Notes under the pieces: generated by a model | Seen by the model: the letters and a program-made list of their open reading frames with translations, nothing else | Told to the model about the DNA's origin: nothing | Database searches by the model: none | Shown here: piece by piece, positions 53,520 through 62,314 of the stretch | Position numbering within the stretch: position 1 is the stretch's first letter | Layout of the letters: every line of letters begins with the position of its first letter | Assembly (NCBI GenBank): GCA_934659425.1 | Contig: CAKUHU010000003.1 | Span: forward strand, 1 to 64,000 | Reading direction: 5' to 3' | DNA from: an uncultured Oscillospiraceae bacterium | GTDB lineage: Bacteria; Bacillota; Clostridia; Oscillospirales; Oscillospiraceae | DNA: 64,000 nucleotides | Program-made: the position numbers and the translations under genes

Positions 53520-54470
53520 ATGAAATATGCGGCAAAGCGCATTGTTATGTTGCTGCTGACAATGGTCATCGTCTCCTTTTTGGCATTTGCGGCCTTTGAT
53601 TTGATCTCCGGCAACGCGGCGGAGATCATGCTGGGAACCCAGGCCACGCCGGAAAAGGTGGCGGCCTTGGAGCGGGAGTTGGGGCTGGACCGGCCTTTTC
53701 CGGTGCGGTATGGTGAGTGGCTGCTGGGCTTTTTCACCGGCGATTTGGGGACCTCATACAGCTATAAGCAGCCGGTGGTCCAGCTGATCGCACCCAAGGT
53801 GATGGTGACCTTGTGCCTGAGTGTGATGAGTTTTCTGTTGATTGTGATCATCTCGATCCCTCTGGGGGTCCACGCTGCCGGGCGGGTGGGTGGACGCCTG
53901 TCCGGTGTCCGGACGGCCTTGAACCAGCTATGCATGGCGGTGCCGCCCTTTTTTACCGGCATTTTGCTGACATGGGTGTTCAGCACGATTTTGGGTTGGT
54001 TTACTCACGGCGATTTTCCAGGGCTGAGCGGGAATTTTTGGGGCTCGGTCAAGTACATGCTGTTTGCCGCAGTGTCCATTGCCATCCCCCGCATCGCCAT
54101 GACGGTGCGGATGCTGAAGAGCACCATCCAGGAGGAGATGCAGAAGGACTATGTCCGCACAGCCGTCTCCCGGGGCAATGACCGCCGGGGCGTCCTCTAC
54201 CGCCATGTGCTGAAAAATGCGCTGATCCCAGTGGTCACCTTTTTGGCACAGACGATGGCGGAGATCGTGGCGGGCAGCATCGTGGTGGAACAGGTTTTTG
54301 CCATTCCCGGCCTGGGGCGGCTGTTGGTGGCATCCATCTCCAATCGGGATTATCCGGTGGTACAGGCCATCGTGGTCATCTTAGCCTTGTGGGTGGTATT
54401 GGCCGGCACGGTGGCAGATCTCATCAATCAGAGAATCGACCCACGGCTGAGGCTGGGAGGTGGCGCATGA
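53520..54470 (+). CDS. ABC transporter permease, DppB/NikB type
   Basis: 316 residues, six hydrophobic segments. The EAA coupling loop is visible in the C-terminal half (TAVSRGNDRRGVLYRHVLKN). The N-terminal MKYAAKRIVMLLLTMVIVSF and GLDRPFPVRYGEWL are typical of DppB homologues. The start at 53520 is 9 bases after AAAGGGG. Overlaps the next gene by 4 bases. Confidence 0.93.
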   Translation: MKYAAKRIVMLLLTMVIVSFLAFAAFDLISGNAAEIMLGTQATPEKVAALERELGLDRPFPVRYGEWLLGFFTGDLGTSYSYKQPVVQLIAPKVMVTLCLSVMSFLLIVIISIPLGVHAAGRVGGRLSGVRTALNQLCMAVPPFFTGILLTWVFSTILGWFTHGDFPGLSGNFWGSVKYMLFAAVSIAIPRIAMTVRMLKSTIQEEMQKDYVRTAVSRGNDRRGVLYRHVLKNALIPVVTFLAQTMAEIVAGSIVVEQVFAIPGLGRLLVASISNRDYPVVQAIVVILALWVVLAGTVADLINQRIDPRLRLGGGA

Positions 54471-55276
54471 GACGAATGAACGGATACCTGAAAGCGGGGC
54501 TGATTTTGACCGCCATCCTGACGGCGCTGATTCTTCTGGGATATTTTTGGACGCCCTACGACCCTACGGTTATCGGCGCCGGGGCGAAATTTGAGGCGCC
54601 CTCCCTGCAGCATTTGATGGGGACAGATAACTTTGGCCGGGACATTTTCAGTCGGGTGCTGAAAGGGGCGGGGACCACCTTTGCCATTGCTGCCGCCACC
54701 GTGGCCATCGGCGCGGTGTGCGGAATCGCCGTCGGCGCACTGACGGGCTATTTCGGCGGTGTGGTGGACGAGGCGCTGATGCGTATCAATGATGCGCTTA
54801 CCGCCTTTCCCAGCGTTCTGCTTGCATTGGTCATTATCAGTATCCTGGGCCCGGGCAAAAAGTACAATGTGGTCCTTGCCCTGGGAGTGGTGTTTATCCC
54901 CAGCTTTGCCAGAGTGACCCGCACGGCCTTCGCGTCGCTGCGGGAGGTGAATTATGTAAAAAGTGTCCGGCTGATGGGGGCTTCCCCAAGCCGCATCCTG
55001 GTGGTGCACATTCTGCCCAACACACTCCCAGTGCTGCTGCCGGCTGTCACCATCGGCTTCAACAATGCGGTCTTGGCTGAGGCGTCTATGAGCTATCTGG
55101 GGATCGGGGTCACACCGCCGGATGCGTCTTTGGGCTATATGCTGTCCGAAGCCCAAAGTATGCTGACCCGGGCTCCGTGGTATGCCGTGGGCACCGGTGC
55201 TGTCATCATCCTGTTGGTATTTGGCGTGGGACTGATTGGCGAAGGGCTGCAGCGCCAGGGCAGGGAGGTGGACTGA
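54467..55276 (+). CDS. ABC transporter permease, DppC/NikC type
   Basis: 269 residues. Landmarks: LMGTDNFGRDIFSRVLKGAG, FPSVLLALVIISILGPG, and the coupling loop NYVKSVRLMGASPSRILVVH. The start codon overlaps the stop of the DppB-type gene (ATGA), so translation is coupled. It forms the heterodimeric channel with the previous product. Confidence 0.94.
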   Translation: MRRMNGYLKAGLILTAILTALILLGYFWTPYDPTVIGAGAKFEAPSLQHLMGTDNFGRDIFSRVLKGAGTTFAIAAATVAIGAVCGIAVGALTGYFGGVVDEALMRINDALTAFPSVLLALVIISILGPGKKYNVVLALGVVFIPSFARVTRTAFASLREVNYVKSVRLMGASPSRILVVHILPNTLPVLLPAVTIGFNNAVLAEASMSYLGIGVTPPDASLGYMLSEAQSMLTRAPWYAVGTGAVIILLVFGVGLIGEGLQRQGREVD

Positions 55277-56064
55277 TGCTGGAGATTAAGGACCTGCATG
55301 TAAAATTCCATACCCGGGAGCGGGAGGCGGTGGCCGGCGTCAGCCTGCAGATCCATGACGGCGAGATCGTGGGATTGGTGGGGGAATCCGGTTCTGGAAA
55401 GTCTGTGACCGCTATGAGCGTGGCAGGCCTTCTGCCCCGGAAACAGTGTGCCTATTCTGGTGAGATCCTGTTGGATGGGACAGAGTTGCTCCATGCGGAC
55501 CGGGCCCAGCTGCGGAAGATCCAGGGCAAGGGCGTGGGGGTGGTATTCCAAGAGCCCATGTCTGCTATGGACCCGCTAATGAAGGTTGGTCCCCAGGTGG
55601 AGGAGAGCCTTTTCCTCCACACCAAGCTCACCAAAGAGGAGCGGCGGGCGCTGGCCCTGGATGCACTTCGGCAGGTGGAGCTGTCTGATCCGGAGGGGAT
55701 CTACGAGCGGTATCCCCATGAGCTCTCTGGGGGAATGCTGCAGCGGACCATGATCGCCGCGGCGACGGTATCCCGGCCCAAGCTGCTGCTCTTAGATGAA
55801 CCTACCACCGCTTTGGATGTGACCATTCAAGCACAGGTTTTGGAGCTGCTTAGAAAGCTCAACCGGGAATTCGGCATTTCTATGCTGTTTATCTCCCATG
55901 ATTTGAATGTGGTGCGTAAGCTGTGTAGCCGCGTGGCAGTGATGTGCAAGGGCGTACTGGTGGAGGAGGGGGATACGGATACGGTGTTCTACCATCCCTC
56001 AGAGGACTATACCAAGCGTTTGATCGCCGCCATCCCCACCCGGCGGAGGGGGGAGGAGCCATGA
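55276..56064 (+). CDS. ABC transporter ATP-binding protein, DppD/NikD type (short form)
   Basis: 262 residues. Walker [12 protein letters not shown], signature [15 protein letters not shown], Walker [13 protein letters not shown]. It ends at [15 protein letters not shown] and therefore lacks the C-terminal oligopeptide/HPY domain (about 60-70 residues, often with Cys) of DppD and OppD. That makes it closer in size to NikD. Start overlaps the previous stop (TGATG). Confidence 0.93.
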   Translation: MLEIKDLHVKFHTREREAVAGVSLQIHDGEIVGLVGESGSGKSVTAMSVAGLLPRKQCAYSGEILLDGTELLHADRAQLRKIQGKGVGVVFQEPMSAMDPLMKVGPQVEESLFLHTKLTKEERRALALDALRQVELSDPEGIYERYPHELSGGMLQRTMIAAATVSRPKLLLLDEPTTALDVTIQAQVLELLRKLNREFGISMLFISHDLNVVRKLCSRVAVMCKGVLVEEGDTDTVFYHPSEDYTKRLIAAIPTRRRGEEP

Positions 56065-56798
56065 ACGGGAAAGAACGGGTTCTCTCTGTCCAGCAGGTCA
56101 CCTGCGGCTACCATGCTGGAGGGCTGTTTCAGCGAGGGAGCTATCAGGAGATCCTTCACGACGTGAGCTTTGATATTGGCCACGGGGAGATTATGGGATT
56201 GGTGGGGGAGTCAGGGACGGGAAAATCCACTCTGGCCAAGGTCATTTTGGGCATGGTGAAGCCCGATCGGGGGCAGATCATCCACTATACCCAGCGGCCT
56301 CAAATGGTGTTCCAGGATCCATATAGCTCCTTAAATCCCGCCTACCATGTGGGGTGGATATTGGAGGAGCCCCTCCGGATCCAGGGCGGGCTCTCTGCCG
56401 GGGAGCGTAAAGCGCAGGTGGCCAGAATGCTGGAGCTGGTGGAGCTTCCTCCGGAATGCGTGAGAGCAAGGCCGGCGGAGCTGTCGGGGGGCCAGCGCCA
56501 GCGGGTCTCCATCGCAGCGGCCCTGATCCAAAGTCCTAAATTCCTCATCGCCGATGAACCGGTGTCCGCTTTGGATGTGACCATTCAGGCCCAGATCCTA
56601 AAGCTCCTGAAGCGGCTTCGGGACGAGCTGGATTTGAGCTATCTCTTTATTTCCCACGACTTAAATGTGGTCTACCAGCTGTGTGACCGGGTGCTGGTGA
56701 TGCAGGCTGGCCGCATCATAGAGCAGGGGAATGTGGAGGACATCTTCAACCATCCCCAAGCGGAATACACCAAACAGCTTTTGGCTGCGGCGGAATAA
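56061..56798 (+). CDS. ABC transporter ATP-binding protein, DppF/NikE type
   Basis: 245 residues. Walker [13 protein letters not shown], signature [15 protein letters not shown], Walker [13 protein letters not shown]. Second ATPase of the transporter. Start overlaps the previous stop by 4 bases. Also short, without a C-terminal peptide-transporter extension. Confidence 0.94.
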   Translation: MNGKERVLSVQQVTCGYHAGGLFQRGSYQEILHDVSFDIGHGEIMGLVGESGTGKSTLAKVILGMVKPDRGQIIHYTQRPQMVFQDPYSSLNPAYHVGWILEEPLRIQGGLSAGERKAQVARMLELVELPPECVRARPAELSGGQRQRVSIAAALIQSPKFLIADEPVSALDVTIQAQILKLLKRLRDELDLSYLFISHDLNVVYQLCDRVLVMQAGRIIEQGNVEDIFNHPQAEYTKQLLAAAE

Positions 56799-56802
56799 AA
56801 GA

Positions 56803-56837
56803 AGAGGGCATCCCTTCCAATAGAAGGGATGCCCTCT
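56803..56837. terminator. Bidirectional intrinsic terminator
   Basis: Perfect 15-bp stem (56803-56817 with 56823-56837), 5-base loop, between the ABC operon and the convergent flavin reductase gene. Confidence 0.85.
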
Positions 56838-56855
56838 TGCTTTGCCAGCTGGAAA

Positions 56856-57428
56856 TCATTTCATTAGCCCTGTGCCGGAGTTCCAGGCCTGGCCTACCTT
56901 TTTGCCGACGGCGTAGTAGCCGCTTTGGAACGGATCGAAGACAAAGGCATTGAGGCGGGTGGGATCCACCTTACCCGCCTCGTCCAGGACGGACTCTTCG
57001 GCCAGGACACCTACAATGCGTCCCAGGACATGAAAACCGTAGATTTCCTGCCGGGTTTCCACCACCTGGCATTCCAGCGTAATGGGGAACTCGGTGACGA
57101 TGGGGGCGTTTACCTTTTCACTTTTGACAGCGGTAAGTCCGGAGCGGGCAAATTTACCTTTCGTGGTGTTCCCGGAGGCGATGCCGAAGAAATCAGCGGC
57201 CTCTATGTGGGGGAGATCGGCAATGCTAAGGGTAAAAGCGCCAAGCCTTTTGATATTTGCCGCGGTTTTATGCCCCTCGCTGATGTTCAAAGACACCATG
57301 TCCTCAGCGCAGATGCCGCCCCAAGCCATATTCATTACATCTACCGTTTGGTCTTCATTGTAGGTGGAAATCATCAGCACGGGCATAGGGAACAGGTAGG
57401 GGGATACGCCCAGATCTTTTTTCATCAA
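56856..57428 (-). CDS. Flavin reductase-family (FMN-binding split barrel) protein
   Basis: 190 residues. N-terminal SPYLFPMPVLMISTYNEDQT and NISEGHKTAANIKRLGAFTL match the flavin reductase/FMN-binding split barrel family, which reduces flavins with NAD(P)H or carries FMN as a flavoredoxin. Start MMKKDLG preceded by AGGAGG-like AGGAGGTAATTTTG. Substrate unknown. The 57429-57720 gap upstream holds nothing I recognise. Confidence 0.85.
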   Translation of the reverse strand: MMKKDLGVSPYLFPMPVLMISTYNEDQTVDVMNMAWGGICAEDMVSLNISEGHKTAANIKRLGAFTLSIADLPHIEAADFFGIASGNTTKGKFARSGLTAVKSEKVNAPIVTEFPITLECQVVETRQEIYGFHVLGRIVGVLAEESVLDEAGKVDPTRLNAFVFDPFQSGYYAVGKKVGQAWNSGTGLMK

Positions 57429-57723
57429 AATTACCTCCTAAAGTGGAGCGTTTGTACTTCCCAAACTTTCTGTTGCTATTTTAATACATTTTAAGGGAAA
57501 AACAAGTCTATATATTCCAATCATCGCCGCCTGCCGTCCAAAGAGCGAGGCCTCGCCCACACAGGGCTCCCTTTTTCCAGCAACCATCCCAAGAGAATTC
57601 CCGATGAACGGGGCGGGGGTGGACAATGAGGTGCCATCCGCTGCGGGGGAAGGGAAGCGAAAATCAAAGGTAAAATCCATCGAAAAGGGTCCCACGATAA
57701 AAAATAAAGCTCTGCCTGACCCG

Positions 57724-57752
57724 GTATGAAAGCCTACAGCCCGGAAAAAATA
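57724..57752 (+). promoter_or_regulatory. Candidate sigma-F (forespore) promoter of sigG
   Basis: GTATG (57724-57728), 14-bp spacer, GGAAAAAATA (57743-57752), which fits the GGnnAnAHTR -10 consensus of sigma-F. In Bacillus sigG is transcribed by sigma-F in the forespore. Confidence 0.5.
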
Positions 57753-57786
57753 CTGACAACGGTTTTCGATGTCAGGAGGGTCCGGG

Positions 57787-58557
57787 ATGCAGGGGAAAGT
57801 AGAGATCTGCGGGGTCAATACCTCCAAGCTGAAGGTTCTGAAAAATGAAGAGATGGTGGAGCTTCTCCGCAGGAGCAGGGAAGGGGACATGGAGGCCCGG
57901 GAAAAACTCATTGCGGGCAATTTGCGCTTGGTGCTGTCGGTCATTCAGAAGTTTGACCGCCGGGGAGAAAATGTGGATGATCTTTTTCAGGTGGGCTGTA
58001 TCGGCCTCATCAAAGCCATTGACAATTTTAATATCGAAATGGATGTGCGCTTTTCCACCTATGGGGTGCCCATGATCGTGGGAGAGATCCGTCGCTATCT
58101 TCGGGACAACAGCTCCATGCGAGTATCCCGCTCTATGCGGGACACCGCTTATAAAGTCCTCCAGGCCAAGGAGCAGTTTATGTCTCAAAACCAGCGGGAG
58201 CCGACGCTGGAGGAGATCGCGCAAATGCTGAATACGAAAAGGGAAGATGTGGTCTTTGCCATGGAGGCCATCACCGATCCAGTGAGCCTTTATGAGCCGG
58301 TCTACTCAGACAGCGGGGACGCGGTATGTGTGATGGACCAGGTGAAGGACAATAAGAACACCGATGAGAGCTGGCTGGAGCATATCGCCCTTAAAGACGC
58401 GGTGGACAAGCTCCCCGAGCGGGAAAAGAGGATCTTATCTCTGCGGTTCATGCAGGGGAAGACCCAGATGGAGGTCTCCACGGAGGTGGGCATTTCCCAG
58501 GCCCAGGTGTCCCGGCTGGAAAAAAGTGCGCTGCAGCAGATACGAAAGAGCCTGTGA
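57787..58557 (+). CDS. sigG: Sporulation sigma factor sigma-G
   Basis: 256 residues. The N-terminus KVEICGVNTSKLKVL is the sigma-G hallmark that contacts anti-sigma factors. Region 2 has VDDLFQVGCIGLIKAIDNFN and MDVRFSTYGVPMIVGEIRR, and region 4 ends in GISQAQVSRLEKSALQQIRK. Directs late forespore genes. The start at 57787 follows AGGAGG by 8 bases. In many Firmicutes it sits beside spoIIGA-sigE; here it is 7 kb away. Confidence 0.96.
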   Translation: MQGKVEICGVNTSKLKVLKNEEMVELLRRSREGDMEAREKLIAGNLRLVLSVIQKFDRRGENVDDLFQVGCIGLIKAIDNFNIEMDVRFSTYGVPMIVGEIRRYLRDNSSMRVSRSMRDTAYKVLQAKEQFMSQNQREPTLEEIAQMLNTKREDVVFAMEAITDPVSLYEPVYSDSGDAVCVMDQVKDNKNTDESWLEHIALKDAVDKLPEREKRILSLRFMQGKTQMEVSTEVGISQAQVSRLEKSALQQIRKSL

Positions 58558-58576
58558 GGGATTTCCTCACAGGCTC
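58548..58576. terminator. Shared terminator of sigG and rsmA
   Basis: Perfect 12-bp stem (58548-58559 with 58565-58576) that overlaps both stop codons of the convergent genes. Confidence 0.8.
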
Positions 58577-59432
58577 AATTCTGTTTGATGATTCCGATCT
58601 CATCTGACAGGCGGGCAAATTCCGGGATGCTCAGACGCTCTCCCCGGATGGAAGGAGGGAGCCCAGCGGTTTCGATGCACGCCCGCAGCTGGTCCTTGGA
58701 AAGGGGAAATACAGAGGAGAGGGCATTGAGCAGCGTTTTGCGCCGCTGTCCAAAGGCACCCCGGACGGTCTGGAAGAAAAGGGCCTGGTCATGCACACAT
58801 TCCGGAATGGGTTGGGGAGTCAGCCGCACCACAGCGGAGGTCACTCTGGGGGCGGGGAGGAAGCACTCTCTGGGCACCTCGAACAGCAGCTCCGTGCGGG
58901 CATGATACTGGCAGAGGATGGAGAAGGCACCGTAGTCTCCGCTCCCCGGTGCGGCGCAGATACGCTGGGCCACCTCTTGCTGGATCATGACAGTGATGGA
59001 GTTAAACAGCCTGCTCTCCAAGAGAAGAGTGAGGACGGGGGTGGTGATGTTATAAGGGAGGTTGGCACAGACGATAGGGGTCAAACCGGGAAATTGTTCG
59101 TCTATCAGGGCTTTTAGATCCAGCTTCATCACATCGCCGGGGATCACGGTCACATTGGAATGCCCCGACAGTGTCTCCTCTAAGATGGGCAACAGCGCCC
59201 TGTCCAGTTCTATGGCGGTCACCTTGCCGGCCCGCTGGGCCAGCTCCACCGTCAACGGGCCGATCCCGGGGCCGATCTCCAGTACACCGCTGCCCGGTCC
59301 AGCACCGGAACTGACAGCAATGTCCCGAGGTACCCAGCCTTCCACGAGAAAATTCTGCCCCATGGACTTGGAAAAGCGGAAGCCGTGCCGGGACAGCAGG
59401 GCTTTCACGTCATTGATATCACAAAGGTTCAT
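58575..59432 (-). CDS. rsmA: 16S rRNA dimethyladenosine transferase (KsgA)
   Basis: 285 residues. Methylates two adjacent adenines near the 3' end of 16S rRNA. SAM motif I is VLEIGPGIGPLTVEL, the catalytic motif is NLPYNITTP, and the N-terminus has the family phrase SKSMGQNFLVE. Start at 59432, 8 bases after GAGGAGG; the longer frame upstream is rejected. Confidence 0.95.
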   Translation of the reverse strand: MNLCDINDVKALLSRHGFRFSKSMGQNFLVEGWVPRDIAVSSGAGPGSGVLEIGPGIGPLTVELAQRAGKVTAIELDRALLPILEETLSGHSNVTVIPGDVMKLDLKALIDEQFPGLTPIVCANLPYNITTPVLTLLLESRLFNSITVMIQQEVAQRICAAPGSGDYGAFSILCQYHARTELLFEVPRECFLPAPRVTSAVVRLTPQPIPECVHDQALFFQTVRGAFGQRRKTLLNALSSVFPLSKDQLRACIETAGLPPSIRGERLSIPEFARLSDEIGIIKQN

Positions 59433-59655
59433 GAGGCACACCTCCTCATCAGGGCATATAGGCCCCGCCCTTTCAAGCGGACAGCCGGACAGGTTTTCCC
59501 GCAAAGGGGAGGGGAGCGCGGATGCCTCCGGCTCTGCGAGATCAAAGACAGGGCTTTCCCCAACCGGCTGCCTTTCTGAAAAAGTTCGATTTCATAGCGT
59601 GGATGGAAAAGTAAAATCAGTATAGCATTTTTCGGGGAAAAAGGCAACTGATATG

Positions 59656-59728
59656 TAAGGGCCCATCCCAGCGGGTAGAGCCGGGGTTTTAATTCCTCCG
59701 CCCGGCGGGTGAATTCCTGTTCCTCCAT
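59656..59728 (-). pseudogene. Possible N-terminal remnant of an ECF sigma factor
   Basis: The frame starting at 59728 reads MEEQEFTRRAEELKPRLYPL, which resembles the first helix of ECF sigma factors in related Clostridia. It then continues as unrelated sequence into the rsmA leader without sigma regions 2-4. If real it is a stub. Otherwise 59433-59852 holds no supported gene. Confidence 0.25.
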
Positions 59729-59852
59729 GGCCGTGGTTCCCTTCCGGTGAGTATTCCGATCTCATATCTGCATTTTTGCTTTTGTTCGGACATAGCTTAG
59801 ATGATTTTGAGGGGGATTTTCATTTCCTGCTTATCAAAAATTTTAGAAATAT

Positions 59853-59883
59853 GAGGGACCGGTCTGGATAAGACCGGCCCCTC
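59853..59883 (-). terminator. Intrinsic terminator of the WYL/zinc-ribbon/GyrI operon
   Basis: A 13-bp stem with one mismatch that is G-U in the minus-strand RNA (59853-59865 with 59871-59883), then a T-containing stretch. Confidence 0.75.
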
Positions 59884-59885
59884 AT

Positions 59886-60335
59886 TCAAATTGCAATATA
59901 GAGATAGCAGTGACACATTCCATCTTTGGTATACTCTGTCGGGACGGTGCGCTCAAAGTCCTCTGAAAAGGTCCGCTGGAGCCGGCCCGCCTTCTGGTCG
60001 GCCCAGACCTGTTCCCAGGCGGCTCGGGTGCAGACGGACAAGTCCTCCCCGGAGACCTCATATTTCCGATATGTTCCCTGAGCCGCCTTTTGCTCCAATG
60101 CAGCGAAGAAATCGGCGCTCACCGCGAAAATAGACAGATCATACTCCCCGTTTTCGTAGGAGGAATAGCCGCTGTACCGGGAAATGGGGGACAAGCCGGC
60201 ATGGAAGGCCCCGCCGCTGTCAAAGAGAAGGGGCAGCTTCTCGCTCTGGACATCTGCCCAAAGCGCTGCAATGGCGGCCAACCCCCTTGAGGTGTTGTTT
60301 GTCCGCAGCGTCATGCTGGAAAGCCGGTAGCTCAT
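59886..60335 (-). CDS. GyrI-like/AraC effector-binding domain protein
   Basis: 149 residues, a single GyrI-like small-molecule-binding domain. It has YDLSIFAVSADFFAALEQ, GTYRKYEVSG and a terminal RTFSEDFERTVP. Such domains bind hydrophobic ligands, either as stand-alone proteins or fused to regulators. The start codon overlaps the last base of the preceding stop, so translation is coupled. Probably senses a ligand together with the WYL regulator upstream. Confidence 0.8.
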   Translation of the reverse strand: MSYRLSSMTLRTNNTSRGLAAIAALWADVQSEKLPLLFDSGGAFHAGLSPISRYSGYSSYENGEYDLSIFAVSADFFAALEQKAAQGTYRKYEVSGEDLSVCTRAAWEQVWADQKAGRLQRTFSEDFERTVPTEYTKDGMCHCYLYIAI

Positions 60336-60604
60336 TACGTCTTTCCCTTCCAGCGAAAAAGCAGGGGAAAAATTTCCCGCATCTGCTCCTTGGCCTGCTC
60401 CTCCGTCATGTCGGGGTTGGACTGGACCATGAAGGGGGCGCAGAAGCCGATCATCTCCTCCATGGTCATGTCTCCGGTGAAGGCCCCGTTTTCGTAGCAG
60501 TATTTGCAGTAATGGCGGCTGAGAGCGCCGTCCGCCTCGGTGCCTCGCAGGGCGGGATCGTCGATGGGCATTCCGCAGGATTGACAAAATACAGGTTCAC
60601 GCAT
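60335..60604 (-). CDS. Zinc-ribbon domain protein
   Basis: 89 residues. Starts MREPVFCQSCGMPIDDP, with a second Cys pair in HYCKYCYENG, as in the putative zinc-ribbon family PF12674. The C-terminal part is helical (MTMEEMIGFCAPFM, NPDMTEEQAKEQMREIFP). It overlaps the WYL gene by 8 bases and the GyrI gene by 1 base. Function unknown. Confidence 0.8.
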   Translation of the reverse strand: MREPVFCQSCGMPIDDPALRGTEADGALSRHYCKYCYENGAFTGDMTMEEMIGFCAPFMVQSNPDMTEEQAKEQMREIFPLLFRWKGKT

Positions 60605-61583
60605 GGGCAGCATCCTCCTTGTTATGAGATGGTCCCATGGTAGCATCAAAACCCTGACACCTTGTGTCAGGAATTTCGCAGTTCGCCCAGATTTTTTTCG
60701 CCAGTAGGCCCAATTGACGGCGAAAACACACTGGCTCTATGATTTCCACTCCGACACCAAAGGAGAGAAGGTATCCGTAGAGCCAGCCGTCCTTCGGAAA
60801 GACGGCGGAGGCCTCTAAGGAGCCGTCGGGGAGCCGGGTGATGCAGCTCTCGCCGAACTCATCATAGACCCGGTAGGCCAGATAGGGGGAGAAGCGCAAC
60901 TTCAGGCAGACGGTTGCGGGAGAATGGGTCTGGGGATCGTCGATGGGCGGCGGGGACAAGGGCGTGATAAAGGTGCGCCCGGTCACGGCCAGCTCGAGCA
61001 TCCGGGAGATTCGGAAGGTGCGGTATGCCTGCTTGTCAAGACAAAATCCCTGGAGATACCAAGTCTGAGATTTGAATACCAGACGGGCAGGAAGGGCCTG
61101 CCGGGCGGTGGTCTCCCCATAAGAGCTGACATAGGTGAATGTGATGACCCTGCGGGATAAGATGGCCCCCTTCAGTGCTTGAAATTTGGCCTTGTCCTCC
61201 GCCTGTTCTCCCCAGCGGGACATATCCACCTGGAGCCAGTCCGGGTCCGAACGGTGAAAAAGGGCGGAGAGCTTTGCCAAGACCTCTGCCGAGCCCAAGG
61301 AGCTATCACCGGCTAAAGATTTAAGGGCGGTCAAAAGCTGGGTCTGCTCCTCGTCGGAAAAGGCGGCGCGGTCCAGCACATAGTGGTCCATGAGGGCGAT
61401 GCCGCCCTTCCGGCCGGGAATGGAGTAAATGGGAACGCCAGCGGAGGAGAGGGCGTCCACATCTCGGTAGATGGTGCGGACAGAGACCTCAAACCGATGG
61501 GCGAGCTCTTCTGCGGTCATCTGTTTCCGCTCCAGCAGGAGGTAGATCAACTCAAACAATCTGCCCTGGGACACCTTTCGCAC
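60597..61583 (-). CDS. WYL-domain transcriptional regulator (HTH_11 type, YafY-like)
   Basis: 328 residues. N-terminal winged helix-turn-helix (LFELIYLLLERKQMTAEELA, FEVSVRTIYRDVDALSSAGV), then a WYL domain (ITFTYVSSYGETTARQALPA, FKSQTWYLQGFCLDKQAYRT) and a C-terminal WCX region. WYL regulators bind nucleotide- or nucleic-acid-type ligands in some systems, and many control small local operons. First gene of an operon with the zinc-ribbon and GyrI-like genes. It ends 5 codons inside the next gene. Confidence 0.9.
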   Translation of the reverse strand: MRKVSQGRLFELIYLLLERKQMTAEELAHRFEVSVRTIYRDVDALSSAGVPIYSIPGRKGGIALMDHYVLDRAAFSDEEQTQLLTALKSLAGDSSLGSAEVLAKLSALFHRSDPDWLQVDMSRWGEQAEDKAKFQALKGAILSRRVITFTYVSSYGETTARQALPARLVFKSQTWYLQGFCLDKQAYRTFRISRMLELAVTGRTFITPLSPPPIDDPQTHSPATVCLKLRFSPYLAYRVYDEFGESCITRLPDGSLEASAVFPKDGWLYGYLLSFGVGVEIIEPVCFRRQLGLLAKKIWANCEIPDTRCQGFDATMGPSHNKEDAAHA

Positions 61584-61597
61584 TTCCTCTCAAAAAA

Positions 61598-61622
61598 AGC
61601 GGGCGGATCTACTCCGCCCGCT
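61598..61622 (-). terminator. Intrinsic terminator of recR
   Basis: Perfect 10-bp stem (61598-61607 with 61613-61622), loop TCTAC. On the minus strand it is followed by seven T. Confidence 0.95.
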
Positions 61623-61626
61623 CAGC

Positions 61627-62229
61627 TCACATCTCCTGCCGACCCTCCAGCGCCCGGCCCAGCGTAGCATCGTCGGCAAATTCCAGCTGCCCGCCCACGG
61701 GCACACCGTAGGCCAGCCTCGTCACCTTTACCCCAAAGGCCTTTAAGAGCCGGGAGAGGTACATGGCGGTGGCCTCTCCCTCTGTGGTGGGGTTGGTGGC
61801 CATGATGACCTCCTGGATGTCCCGGGCGGCCACCCGTTCCACCAGCTCTTTGATGTGCAGGTCATCGGGCCCCACATGGTTCATGGGGGAGATGACCCCG
61901 TGGAGAACGTGGTAGCGCCCAGTGTACTCCCGGGAGCGCTCCAGCGCCGCCACATCTTTGGGATCGGCCACCACGCAGACGGTGGCGCTGTCCCGCTTGG
62001 AGCTGGCGCAGATAGGGCAGAGCCCCTCTCCCTCGGTAAAATTGCGGCACACGGGACACAGGGAGATGGACTGCTTGGCGGCTAAGATGGCATCGGAGAA
62101 GGCTTGAGCCTCCTCATCGGAGAGGCCCAGCACGAAGAAGGCGAGCCTCTGGGCGGATTTTTTGCCGATCCCCGGAAGCCGGGCAAATTGCTCCACCAAG
62201 TTTTCCAGGGCGGGGGGAAAGTATTCCAT
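61627..62229 (-). CDS. recR: Recombination protein RecR
   Basis: 200 residues. Helix-hairpin-helix LARLPGIGKKSAQRLAF, zinc finger CPVCRNF and CPIC, Toprim domain with VVADPKDVAALERS. Works with RecF and RecO to load RecA at gaps. The usual neighbours dnaX and ybaB are not present here. Confidence 0.96.
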   Translation of the reverse strand: MEYFPPALENLVEQFARLPGIGKKSAQRLAFFVLGLSDEEAQAFSDAILAAKQSISLCPVCRNFTEGEGLCPICASSKRDSATVCVVADPKDVAALERSREYTGRYHVLHGVISPMNHVGPDDLHIKELVERVAARDIQEVIMATNPTTEGEATAMYLSRLLKAFGVKVTRLAYGVPVGGQLEFADDATLGRALEGRQEM

Positions 62230-62314
62230 GTCAATACCTCCGAAGACAGGCGGCTACGCATGGCCGCCTCCGAAATATGTGGGTTTTCGGTGCAGGCAAA
62301 GGCCGTCTGGGGTC

